Under the pieces are notes generated by a model, which was not told the DNA's origin, ran no database searches, and saw only the letters and a list, made by a program, of their open reading frames with translations. Position numbers and translations under genes: made by a program. A stretch of 64,000 nucleotides of DNA from Verrucomicrobiota bacterium JB023 (GTDB taxonomy: Bacteria; Verrucomicrobiota; Verrucomicrobiia; Verrucomicrobiales; Akkermansiaceae): the NCBI GenBank assembly GCA_030673895.1, contig JAUTCR010000066.1, positions 1 through 64,000 on the forward strand, written 5' to 3'. Shown in pieces: positions 52,346 to 59,997 of the stretch. Every line of letters begins with the position of its first letter. Position 1 is the first letter of the stretch.

Positions 52346-55300
52346 ATGTACCGTTCGATAACACTCGAAGAAGACCTCGCCCTCAAAGAAGTCATCTCTA
52401 ATCGCTTCCAAAACACCAACCCCGACTTCAAAGCCTACAACTGGCGCGAGACCCTTCCGAGTGATAAGCGAACGCCCATCCCCGAGATCACCGTCACCCG
52501 CGCCGACATCGAGGAACACTTCTCCCTCGCCGACGTCGCCGATGCCATTGGCGAGTCCCTCACCGACCTCCTCATCGCCCGCCGCACCCCGGAGGCCTCC
52601 ATCTTCAATGACGAGAACCGCTCCTTCGTCTCCGCCGTCGCCCACAGCGTCTCTAACAGTCTCATGGCTCAAGTCCAAAAGGGCGGCCAGCTGAAGCTCA
52701 CCCAGGCCGACCTCTACCTCCTCATCGAAAAGGCCCTCATCGAGAACGACGCCCACGACGTCGCCAAATCCCTCGTCTTTAAGCGCGCGCTGGAAAACAC
52801 CGGCGAAATCTCCATCAACGAAGAGCCCGCCCCCATGCCCGTGCGCCTCATCCGCCGCAATGGCAAGGTCGTCCCTTGGAGCGAATCCAAAATCGAATCC
52901 GCTGTCCGCAACTGCTTCCTCTCCGAGGAAAAGGACCCCGCTCCCGCCCAAGCCATCGCCCACGCCGTCACCGAACAAGTCCGTGGTGGCGACCAAGCCT
53001 TCGTCCACATCGAGGACGTCCAAGACATGGTCCAGAACGAGATCATGCGCCAAGGCCACTTCAAGGTCGCTGAAGCCTACATCCTCTACCGCGCCGAACG
53101 CGCCCGCATGCGCGCCCTCGAAACCGGCCCCGCCGAGGACCCCAATCAGGAAGCCTTCGTCACCGTCATCCGCGATGGCGAATCCGAGTTCTGGGACGGC
53201 ATGGAGCTCAAGAAGCGCATCCAATTCGCCTCCATCGGTCTCAAGCTCGACATGAGCGACGACCAGATCGAGCGCGAACTCCGCCGCTCCATCGGAGCCG
53301 AAATCACCGCCGAGGACCTTCAGAAAACCATCATCCTCAACGCCCGCGCCCTCATCGAGAAGGACGCCGACATGGCTAAATTCGCCGGCCGCATCCTCCT
53401 CACCTACATCTACGAGGAAGTGCTCGACTGGAACATCGTCCGCGACGGCATCGAGGGCCTCAAGAAAGCCCACCAACGCGCCTTCAAGGCCTATCTTAAG
53501 CACGGCGTCAAAATCAAGCGCCTCAGCCCCGACCTCATCGACGGCCGCTACGACATCAAAAAGCTCTCCGCCGCCCTCGACCCCTCCGCCGACCTTGACT
53601 TCGACTACCTCGGCATCCAGACCCTCTACGACCGCTACCTCATCGTCGACAAGACCGGCAAGAAGCCCCGCCGCATGGAGACCCCGCAATTCTTCTGGAT
53701 GCGCGTCTCCATGGGTCTCTTCAAAGAAGAAAAAACTAACCGCGAGGACTGGGTCACCCGCCTCTACCAACTCTACAAGGGCCGCCGCTTCTGCTCCTCC
53801 ACCCCCACCCTCTTCAACTCCGGCACCCTCCACAGCCAGCTCTCCAGCTGCTACCTCTACAAGGTCGATGACAACATCGAGAGCATCATGATCCGCGGCA
53901 TCGCCGAGAACGCCTTCCTCTCCAAGTGGGCCGGCGGACTCGGTGGCTCCTGGACCTCCGTGCGTGGCACCGGCGGCTACATCCAGGGCACCAATGGCGA
54001 GTCCCAGGGCGTCATCCCCTTCCTCAAGCTCCACAACGACCAACTCATCGCCGTCAACCAGGGCGGCAAGCGTCGCGGCTCCGGCTGCGCCTACCTCGAG
54101 ACCTGGCACAATGACATCGAGGACTTCCTCGAGCTGCGCGTCAATACCGGGGACGAGCGCCGCCGCACCCACGACATGAACACCGCCAACTGGATCCCCG
54201 ACCTGTTCATGAAGCGCATGGAAGCCCGCCAAACCTGGACCCTCTTCCGCTCCAACGAGACCCCCGACCTCCATGACCTCTACGGACGCGCCTTCGAGCT
54301 CCGCTACGAGGAATACGAAAAACAAGCCGAAGAAGGCAAAATCTGGTCCCGCCAAGTCCCCGCCATTGAGCTTTGGAAAAAGATGCTCTCCATGCTCTTC
54401 GAAACCGGCCACCCCTGGATCACCTTCAAGGACCCCTGCAACCTCCGCAGCCCTCAGGACCACGCCGGCGTCATCCACTCCTCCAACCTCTGCACCGAGA
54501 TCACCCTCAATACCTCCGACGAGGAAACCGCCGTCTGCAACCTCGGCTCCGTTGTTCTCGATACTCACGTCACCGATGACGGCGCGCTCGACCACGAGAT
54601 GCTCCGCGAGACCATCACCGTCGCCATCCGCGCCCTCGATAACGTCATCGACATCAACTTCTACCCCACCGACGCCGCCAAGACGGCCAATTCCCGCCAC
54701 CGCCCCATCGGCCTCGGCGTCATGGGTCTTCAGAATGCTCTCTACAAGAAGGGCTACTCCTTCGCCTCCGAGCAAGCCGTGGACTTCAATGACGAATTCC
54801 AGGAAGCCGTCGCCTACTACGCCTACAGTGCCTCCAGCGACCTCGCCGGCGAGCGCGGCACCTACAACTCCTATAAGGGCAGTAAGTGGGACCGCGGCCT
54901 CCTCCCCCAAGACACCCTCGACCTCCTCGAAGACGAACGCGGCCAGGACATCCAAGTCCCCCGCGGCGGCAAAATGGACTGGCGTCCCGTGCGCGAAAAA
55001 ATCTCCCGCAACGGCATGCGCAACTCCAACGTCCTCGCCATAGCCCCCACTGCGACCATCTCGAACATCATGGGCACAACCCCATGCATTGAGCCCAGCT
55101 ACAAGAACCTCTACGTCAAGAGCAACCTCTCCGGCGACTTCATTGTCCTCAACCGCGAGCTTGTCAAAGACCTCAAGGCCGAAGGCCTCTGGAACCAGGA
55201 CATGCTCGACCAGCTTAAATACTTCGACGGCGAGCTCACCGACATCGACGGCATCCCCGAGCGTCTCAAGCAGAAGCACCTCACCGTCTTTGGCATCGGC

Positions 55301-55588
55301 CACGAGCACCTCATCGACGCCGCCGCCCGCCGCCAAAAGTGGATTGACCAGAGCCAAAGCGTGAACCTCTTCCTCGCCCAGCCCGACATGAAGACCCTGT
55401 CTCACATGTATCGCCGCGCCTGGTCCACCGGCCTCAAAACCACCTACTACCTCCGCACCCTCCAGGCGAGTAACATCGAAAAGAGCACCGTCGCGGCCAA
55501 AGCGAAGAAAACCTACACCCCCGCCGAAAAAGCTGCCTGCTCCATCGAAGCCATGCGGAATGGCGAGGAGTGTGAAGCGTGCCAGTAA
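52346..55588 (+). CDS. nrdA: Ribonucleotide reductase alpha subunit
   Basis: 1080 residues. Two ATP-cone-type N-terminal regions are visible (about 40-150, degenerate; 150-255, VRLIRRNGKVVPWSESKI to VAEAYILYRAERARM), which suits allosteric control. Catalytic landmarks: first active-site Cys in LSSCYLYKVDD, the NLCTEI thiyl-radical Cys with neighbouring Asn and Glu, AVCNLGSV with the paired Cys, and a C-terminal CEACQ tail that shuttles electrons. The radical-path tyrosines lie near TTYYLRTLQAS. Reduces NDPs to dNDPs with NrdB. Length exceeds the usual 750-850 because of the two cones. Confidence 0.95.
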   Translation: MYRSITLEEDLALKEVISNRFQNTNPDFKAYNWRETLPSDKRTPIPEITVTRADIEEHFSLADVADAIGESLTDLLIARRTPEASIFNDENRSFVSAVAHSVSNSLMAQVQKGGQLKLTQADLYLLIEKALIENDAHDVAKSLVFKRALENTGEISINEEPAPMPVRLIRRNGKVVPWSESKIESAVRNCFLSEEKDPAPAQAIAHAVTEQVRGGDQAFVHIEDVQDMVQNEIMRQGHFKVAEAYILYRAERARMRALETGPAEDPNQEAFVTVIRDGESEFWDGMELKKRIQFASIGLKLDMSDDQIERELRRSIGAEITAEDLQKTIILNARALIEKDADMAKFAGRILLTYIYEEVLDWNIVRDGIEGLKKAHQRAFKAYLKHGVKIKRLSPDLIDGRYDIKKLSAALDPSADLDFDYLGIQTLYDRYLIVDKTGKKPRRMETPQFFWMRVSMGLFKEEKTNREDWVTRLYQLYKGRRFCSSTPTLFNSGTLHSQLSSCYLYKVDDNIESIMIRGIAENAFLSKWAGGLGGSWTSVRGTGGYIQGTNGESQGVIPFLKLHNDQLIAVNQGGKRRGSGCAYLETWHNDIEDFLELRVNTGDERRRTHDMNTANWIPDLFMKRMEARQTWTLFRSNETPDLHDLYGRAFELRYEEYEKQAEEGKIWSRQVPAIELWKKMLSMLFETGHPWITFKDPCNLRSPQDHAGVIHSSNLCTEITLNTSDEETAVCNLGSVVLDTHVTDDGALDHEMLRETITVAIRALDNVIDINFYPTDAAKTANSRHRPIGLGVMGLQNALYKKGYSFASEQAVDFNDEFQEAVAYYAYSASSDLAGERGTYNSYKGSKWDRGLLPQDTLDLLEDERGQDIQVPRGGKMDWRPVREKISRNGMRNSNVLAIAPTATISNIMGTTPCIEPSYKNLYVKSNLSGDFIVLNRELVKDLKAEGLWNQDMLDQLKYFDGELTDIDGIPERLKQKHLTVFGIGHEHLIDAAARRQKWIDQSQSVNLFLAQPDMKTLSHMYRRAWSTGLKTTYYLRTLQASNIEKSTVAAKAKKTYTPAEKAACSIEAMRNGEECEACQ

Positions 55589-55593
55589 CTCAA

Positions 55594-55615
55594 GGAGCAC
55601 CGGCGTCCCGCCGGT
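55594..55615 (+). repeat. Solitary REP palindrome after nrdA
   Basis: GGAGCACCGGCGTCCCGCC followed by GGT: identical over 22 bases to the left end of the RAYT insertion in leuS (7063-7084). It begins 6 bases after the nrdA stop. Confidence 0.85.
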
Positions 55616-55649
55616 GAATCCCCACCGCCCCGAAAACTTCCACCGGTAG

Positions 55650-55670
55650 GGACGCCTCGCCGAGGCGTCC
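55650..55670. repeat. 21-bp palindrome (REP-like, copy 2)
   Basis: Identical to the copy at 51376-51396, within a 31-base unit at 55644-55674. Confidence 0.8.
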
Positions 55671-55781
55671 GCCACCCAACCAAGTCCCCACAGCCAAGAA
55701 AAGGCCCCCCAAGCCTTTCCTTTTCCGAAAATCACCCAAGACCAAACCACCTGCCCTAAAAAGTAAACCTCCCGCCCTAAA

Positions 55782-56588
55782 ATGCCTGCCGACGACCCAT
55801 TTAACATCCCACCCGAAAACGAGCATTCTACCCCAGATGAGAGTCCAAGGTCCTTCCAAGAAACTTCAAGCCGTCAACGACGCGCTTTCCAAGTTGCCGC
55901 CCGAGCAGCGGACCATCGAGGAAGTACGCCAACAGGTGATCCAACATCAAAAGGAATCGAGACAGGAAATCTTGAAAAGTGGGCAGCTGATTCAGGCCAA
56001 ATAGTTCCAACCTCCCGCTTCAACAACCTTCGTATCGTCTCCGACAGCACTAGCGAACACAAAGTCTTTCACGACAAAAAGCACGACCGCGCCCTCAAAC
56101 ACACTTGGCCCGAAGTCTTCGGTCAGGTCCCCTGCGTCGTTGACGGTCACCTCGACCGCCGCAACGCCACCCCGTCAGAATACCTTACCCGAATGGCCCT
56201 CCAGCTCGAAGTCTTCGGCGGCGACATCGAACTCGAAGGCGTCTACACCTCCGACGGGCCCAGCATCATCATCGGCCAACCCTCAGGCCAACCTTCCCTC
56301 GTCATATCCCAACAGTGATATGAGAACACCAGACCCGTCACCACCGAGGCTATTCATGACCTCCTGACACAGGAGGGCTTCCGGGGAGTCCCCAATTCCT
56401 GCTTCGGCTTCTATCGTCCTGCAGACGGAGTCGTCATCGTCGATGCCAAACCCGACAACTTTGTCCAAACCCAGGCCGGCCTCGTCCCCATCGATCTCCA
56501 GATGGCAGTCTTCACCCCTGAACAACTCCAAGAAACCAACCTCACCAGCGACGGATCCGGACCAATCATCTTCATTCCACGAGATTAA
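55782..56588 (+). pseudogene. Polyvalent-type protein kinase-like gene with in-frame stop
   Basis: A single frame from ATG 55782 runs to TAA 56588 (268 codons) but is broken by TGA at 56316-56318. Before the stop: HKVFHDKKHDRALKHTWPEV, TPSEYLTRMALQLEVFGGDI and GPSIIIGQPSG. After it: IHDLLTQEGFRGV, then ADGVVIVDAKPDNFV and GLVPIDLQ, which match the catalytic-loop region (DxKxDN) of the kinase domain found in phage-type polyvalent proteins. The stop probably came from a CGA (Arg) to TGA change. The first 60 codons look poorly coding and overlap the small ORF 55837-56004, so the true start is unsure. Confidence 0.6.
55837..56004 (+). CDS. Small ORF overlapping the kinase-like gene
   Basis: 55 residues in another frame: begins MRVQGPSKKLQAVNDAL, then LPPEQRTIEEVRQQV and SRQEILKSGQL. 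It reads like a helical, charged protein and looks more protein-like than the kinase frame over the same bases. It may be a separate small gene or the displaced N-terminus of the kinase after a frameshift. Confidence 0.35.
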   Translation: MRVQGPSKKLQAVNDALSKLPPEQRTIEEVRQQVIQHQKESRQEILKSGQLIQAK

Positions 56589-56916
56589 TCATTCCTTTTT
56601 CGAATAACATCACAATACGTGGACTCTATTCTCCCATATATTGTCAGCGAGCTTCAAAAAAGTCACTTCAGCAGAATCCATTATGTGCCGCCCCCTAAAT
56701 ACCGACTGCTTTCAGAGTTTTCTAAGATATTTTAGGAAGCATTGCGTGCCATTTTGTCTCGAGTTAATCGACAAGCTGTCCTGCTATCTGCGTCGTTTTG
56801 GCCACATGAAGAAAACACCACTGCTTCACAAAACATCAGAAACCCATTTCCAGCTGATTACCATTACCTTACGAGTTCCCCGGTTTTCTGGCATGTATAA
56901 TGCGTTCTGTTTAAGC
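56589..56916. other. AT-rich intergenic stretch before the defence-like operon
   Basis: 328 bases with no supported gene. Composition drops to visibly AT-rich at about 56590, the left edge of the accessory island. A TATAAT hexamer at 56896-56901 lies 16 bases before the ATG at 56917 and is a plausible -10 box. Confidence 0.4.
56896..56901 (+). promoter_or_regulatory. Candidate -10 box of the operon
   Basis: TATAAT, perfect consensus. No convincing -35 hexamer at normal spacing. The start of transcription would fall about 9 bases before the ATG at 56917, giving a very short leader. Confidence 0.35.
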
Positions 56917-57169
56917 ATGGCAACAAACCCTAAAAACAACAGGTAGTAAGGCTGCTAGATATGCCTCCAAAAGATTGAGGTCAACTTCTACTTCAAAGAC
57001 GCCTAAGACAAGTTCTGGAAGCGCTTTGTCTCAGAAAGGCGCTCCAAAACGGCAAACATCCAAAAAGGCCTCCTCAGCGGCATCAAAAGTGCTCAAAGAT
57101 GGAAGAACAAGTAAAGCCTCTAAATCCGCGGCTGGCAGTACACTTGCTCAAACTCGCACTAATAAATAA
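56917..57169 (+). CDS. Small basic two-repeat protein, frameshifted
   Basis: From ATG 56917 the frame reads MATNPKNNR then stops; the next frame continues TTGSKAARYASK... to TAA 57169. Removing one A from the five-A run at 56931-56936 joins them into a protein of about 83 residues. Its body is two copies of a 30-residue unit (ending GSALSQ and GSTLAQ) that match at 14 of 30 positions, rich in Ala, Ser and Lys. It may be a real mutation, a sequencing error or +1 frameshifting. Role unknown; it precedes the cyclase gene by 6 bases. Confidence 0.5.
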
Positions 57170-57175
57170 TCGGCA

Positions 57176-58687
57176 ATGAAAAGAAATCTTACACGATCGC
57201 AGAAAAATCTCAGAGAGTTTGTCGAGTTGCCGAACTCCTCAAATTTCAGCAAAGATTCCAACGTTTCCGGATTTGGTTATCTACCAAAGAATATCTGGCA
57301 TATCTACTTGCATCTTGAATTCGAATCAAGATACGAAAGCGCCGAGAATCTGGAAGACGCAAAATCGTTTCTCAGAAACGTCGGAAAAGCTACTCAAGTA
57401 AGTGAAAAGACAGCGAAAGCTTTTGATGGTGCTGTTTTGGAGGCCCAAGGCTCGACAATCCATATCGCTATTCCACACGAATCAGAGAAGACACGTTCTG
57501 ACGTATCGTTATTTTGCTATTCTCTTCACCAAAACTTGACAAAAATCTTTGCTAAATCTCAGAAAGTGAAGGCCTGGAGATTCACTTCTGACCATGGCAA
57601 TACATTAGTAGTCAATGGCCGAGGCATACACGGAGATCAGTCTTCTGTATCATTAGGGAACTCGGCAAATCGGCCCGCGAAAAAGCTCTATTCCGAACTT
57701 GCCAAGAACTTGGAAGAGCAATCTCTAAAACGCTTTCACTACGGAGAATATTGGCGCGGAACATGGAGCTATATAGACTTGCATGATGGGCAGGTGGAAA
57801 TTCCAAATACGTTACTAACCGAGAGAGCAAAGGACCTAGTTTTCGACGAGAAAGATTTAGACGTCACAGTGGGCTCCTTTTTGCTAGAAACTAGCGCTCG
57901 AACTGGCATTATCAACGCCTCTACTGGAGACATAAATCCTGATAACGACGAACCTCAAAGGTTTTTTGGATGGACTATGAGAGCCGATTTAGACGGATTC
58001 ACAAGTCGAGTTGAAACATGTTTTGATGATGATGCTGCCTTGAGAAATCTCGCTAATGATTTCCTCTCTCTAATGGACGATGCAGCAAATTTCTCAGAGA
58101 GTCATACTGAGCATATTGTCCAGCTTCCATGGGCAGGCGATAATTTCACAGCGATAGCACAATACGACAATAAGGAAGACTACATTCAAGCACTACAAAC
58201 CAAACCCATAGAGTTATCTCTCGACTTCGAGGACACCATGCATCTAAAAGCTGCAGGATTTGGTTTTGGAGGGTGGGCACAGAGTGTTTCAGGAGGAGAT
58301 ATTCATGGCAATGCAACCGGTAACGTCTTTCTGGGATCAGTTTCCTTTCCTGGCAGACGATTTCTTCTTGGTGCAGGCAAAGGCATCGGCATGAGCATTC
58401 GCGGTTTTTCTGAAATGAATCCTAAACCTCGGAGTATAGCGATACTTGGCGAAGACCGCGATATGCTTGTGAAGCCATACAAGGATTGCTTGATGGACAA
58501 TGAGAAGGAGAACGGACAAAGCTCGACACTTTTTCGGAAAGGTGTGCTTCATGATCTAGCCACTGCTAAGGCAGAAGTTGAGATGCTTTTAGGTCATGAA
58601 ACTCCTAAGGCTAAAATCACAGTTCCCAGCGTAGGAAAAGCCACAGTTCGTCCTAGGCCTTATCTTCATGAGCAAAGCAAAATTTAA
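57176..58687 (+). CDS. Two-domain class III nucleotide cyclase (Pycsar-like)
   Basis: 503 residues, cytosolic. Domain 1 (about 40-175) ends in VSLGNSANRPAKKLY, with Asn165 and Lys169 at the positions of the class III catalytic Asn and Arg, but the metal Asp positions are Glu48 and Ser93. Domain 2 (about 262-430) has MRADLDGFTSRVE (Asp271) and PWAGDNFTAIA (Asp322), the two metal Asps, but lacks the Asn/Arg element. The domains thus complement each other, as in animal transmembrane cyclases. In Pycsar defence, such enzymes make cCMP or cUMP on phage infection to activate a membrane or TIR effector. The gene overlaps the next by 20 bases and is AT-rich. Confidence 0.8.
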   Translation: MKRNLTRSQKNLREFVELPNSSNFSKDSNVSGFGYLPKNIWHIYLHLEFESRYESAENLEDAKSFLRNVGKATQVSEKTAKAFDGAVLEAQGSTIHIAIPHESEKTRSDVSLFCYSLHQNLTKIFAKSQKVKAWRFTSDHGNTLVVNGRGIHGDQSSVSLGNSANRPAKKLYSELAKNLEEQSLKRFHYGEYWRGTWSYIDLHDGQVEIPNTLLTERAKDLVFDEKDLDVTVGSFLLETSARTGIINASTGDINPDNDEPQRFFGWTMRADLDGFTSRVETCFDDDAALRNLANDFLSLMDDAANFSESHTEHIVQLPWAGDNFTAIAQYDNKEDYIQALQTKPIELSLDFEDTMHLKAAGFGFGGWAQSVSGGDIHGNATGNVFLGSVSFPGRRFLLGAGKGIGMSIRGFSEMNPKPRSIAILGEDRDMLVKPYKDCLMDNEKENGQSSTLFRKGVLHDLATAKAEVEMLLGHETPKAKITVPSVGKATVRPRPYLHEQSKI

Positions 58688-59204
58688 ATACTCCGAAAAC
58701 CTGATATCATTATTGGGAACGTGGATAGAAAATATGGATATCCAGAAAAGTGACCGGAGTTCACTTACGTTGAATGGTAAACTTAGGTTTTCGGTAAACG
58801 ACACAGAAGTTATAGCGCCTATTCGTATTAAAATTAATCTCAGGACAATGCGGAGAACTCCGCCCATGTTGTTTTGCGATGAGCCATGGGTGAAACGAGA
58901 AGCAGATTGGCATGTCAATGTGAACGCTGACGGCGACCTTTGTTGGATCTCTCATGACGAATGGAAACTAGCACAATCACAGACAAGCAAATCGAAGATA
59001 TTAGTAGTTGAGGATTTTTCCGAATTGCTTCGATGTGGTGCACTATTCTTGATCAGCCGTCACTGGATTGCGACAAAACTTGAGCTAAAAATATGGCCGA
59101 AGCAGTGGGATCAGTGGCTACACAGCGATGAAGGAACAAAACAATTTTGGGATGAGATTAAAACAGAAGGGAAACCTTTAACATGGATGACCGCGAAAAC
59201 TTAG
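58668..59204 (+). CDS. E2 (ubiquitin-conjugating)-like protein
   Basis: 178 residues. The core resembles a UBC fold: a pair of beta strands (about 36-60), then TPPML (Pro-Pro), and WHVNVNADGDLCWI, where His82, Asn84 and Cys92 have exactly the spacing of the E2 HPN...C active site (Asn to Cys, eight positions). A helical C-terminus follows, HWIATKLELKIWPKQW. In type II CBASS, E2-like proteins link the nucleotide synthase to a target and prime it; here the partner is a class III cyclase. The Pro of HPN is Val. There is no E1 or JAB protein nearby. Overlaps both neighbours (20 and 22 bases). Confidence 0.6.
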   Translation: MSKAKFKYSENLISLLGTWIENMDIQKSDRSSLTLNGKLRFSVNDTEVIAPIRIKINLRTMRRTPPMLFCDEPWVKREADWHVNVNADGDLCWISHDEWKLAQSQTSKSKILVVEDFSELLRCGALFLISRHWIATKLELKIWPKQWDQWLHSDEGTKQFWDEIKTEGKPLTWMTAKT

Positions 59205-59785
59205 CGCTATCAACTTCGCAAAGAATTGAACACCTTAAAGCTGGCTACCAAAATAGCCAATCAGTAGCCAGATTCATCGATACCAAGATTGGAGCATTAA
59301 TGGCTGGCTTAGCAGCACTTGTTGGGTTGATGTTCGCCCAAGGAAAAGCCGTTGTGGAATCACTTCCTTATTTTCTTAAAACAGTGATTTCTTGGGAAGG
59401 ATGTTGGTGTTGTGTGCCTCTACTCTTCATCATCGCTAGTGTGGCGGTTATCGCGTCAGGAGGCTACGTTTTCTGGAGTTCAATAGAAGCTCTTAGCCCC
59501 AGAAATCCAGGAAGATCAAAGCCTTCAGCAATATTCCCTTATCTTGATAAGAAAAATGAAGAATTACACAACTCAGAAAAAGAAAGGATCGACCTTTTCC
59601 GAGACGGCGGCGAATGGAAGCATGCTATAGAAGACTGGTCGAATCAGCTTGAGAGGATGGGAGAGATCAACTGTGAAAAGATTATGAACTGCCAAAAAGC
59701 ATTTAACGGCTTCCGTTTCTTCCTTTACTCCACACCTGTCTTTTTCTTAGCATGCCTTTTGGTTCAATATGTTATAAATTTTTAA
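59183..59785 (+). CDS. Three-TM effector, PycTM-like
   Basis: 200 residues. TM1 is about 33-53 (IGALMAGLAALVGLMF), TM2 about 77-98 (CVPLLFIIASVAVIASGGYV) and TM3 about 177-198 (FFLYSTPVFFLACLLVQYVI); a cytosolic helical segment lies between TM2 and TM3. The N-terminal helix LKAGYQNSQSVARFIDTKIG before TM1 is typical of Pycsar TM effectors, which on binding a cyclic pyrimidine nucleotide disturb the inner membrane and abort infection. It is the last gene of the operon and overlaps the E2-like gene by 22 bases, so effector output is coupled to it. Confidence 0.75.
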   Translation: MDDRENLALSTSQRIEHLKAGYQNSQSVARFIDTKIGALMAGLAALVGLMFAQGKAVVESLPYFLKTVISWEGCWCCVPLLFIIASVAVIASGGYVFWSSIEALSPRNPGRSKPSAIFPYLDKKNEELHNSEKERIDLFRDGGEWKHAIEDWSNQLERMGEINCEKIMNCQKAFNGFRFFLYSTPVFFLACLLVQYVINF

Positions 59786-59997
59786 TTCACGCACCACACT
59801 ACACGGCAAAAGAACGTTGAGTCCGCCTGAAGCGACGAAACTAGAAAGTGCCTGTCCCTTTAAAGAGGTCCTTTAAAGAAGAACCAGGGCCAGCAAAGTG
59901 CCTTTCCTCGTGTAGCCCTACTCCGTTTTAAGGGTCGCGTTTCAATTGCTGACAGCTTTGCGGCCATGCGCTGAGGTCTGGCCTTTTCCTGCTTGGG
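59786..59997. other. Intergenic stretch with short direct repeat
   Basis: About 210 bases. AAAGTGCCTGTCCCTTTAAA at 59845 and a related AAAGTGCCTTTCC at about 59897 resemble the terminal sequences of IS200/RAYT-like elements and may be a remnant. Nothing else seen. Confidence 0.4.

Noticed and set aside
52337-55807. Very long open frame (about 1150 codons) antisense to nrdA
   Set aside because: Its sequence is low-complexity (Gly/Val/Glu/Asp repeats) as expected from the mirror of a GC-rich third-position-biased gene; nrdA is certain.
56316-56318. In-frame TGA in the kinase-like gene as a second selenocysteine codon
   Set aside because: No Cys is expected at that position of the family and no GC-rich hairpin follows within SECIS distance; a nonsense change fits better.
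56641-56946. 101-codon ORF before the operon
   Set aside because: Composition is not protein-like and it ends by overlapping the more convincing MATNPK start in the same frame.
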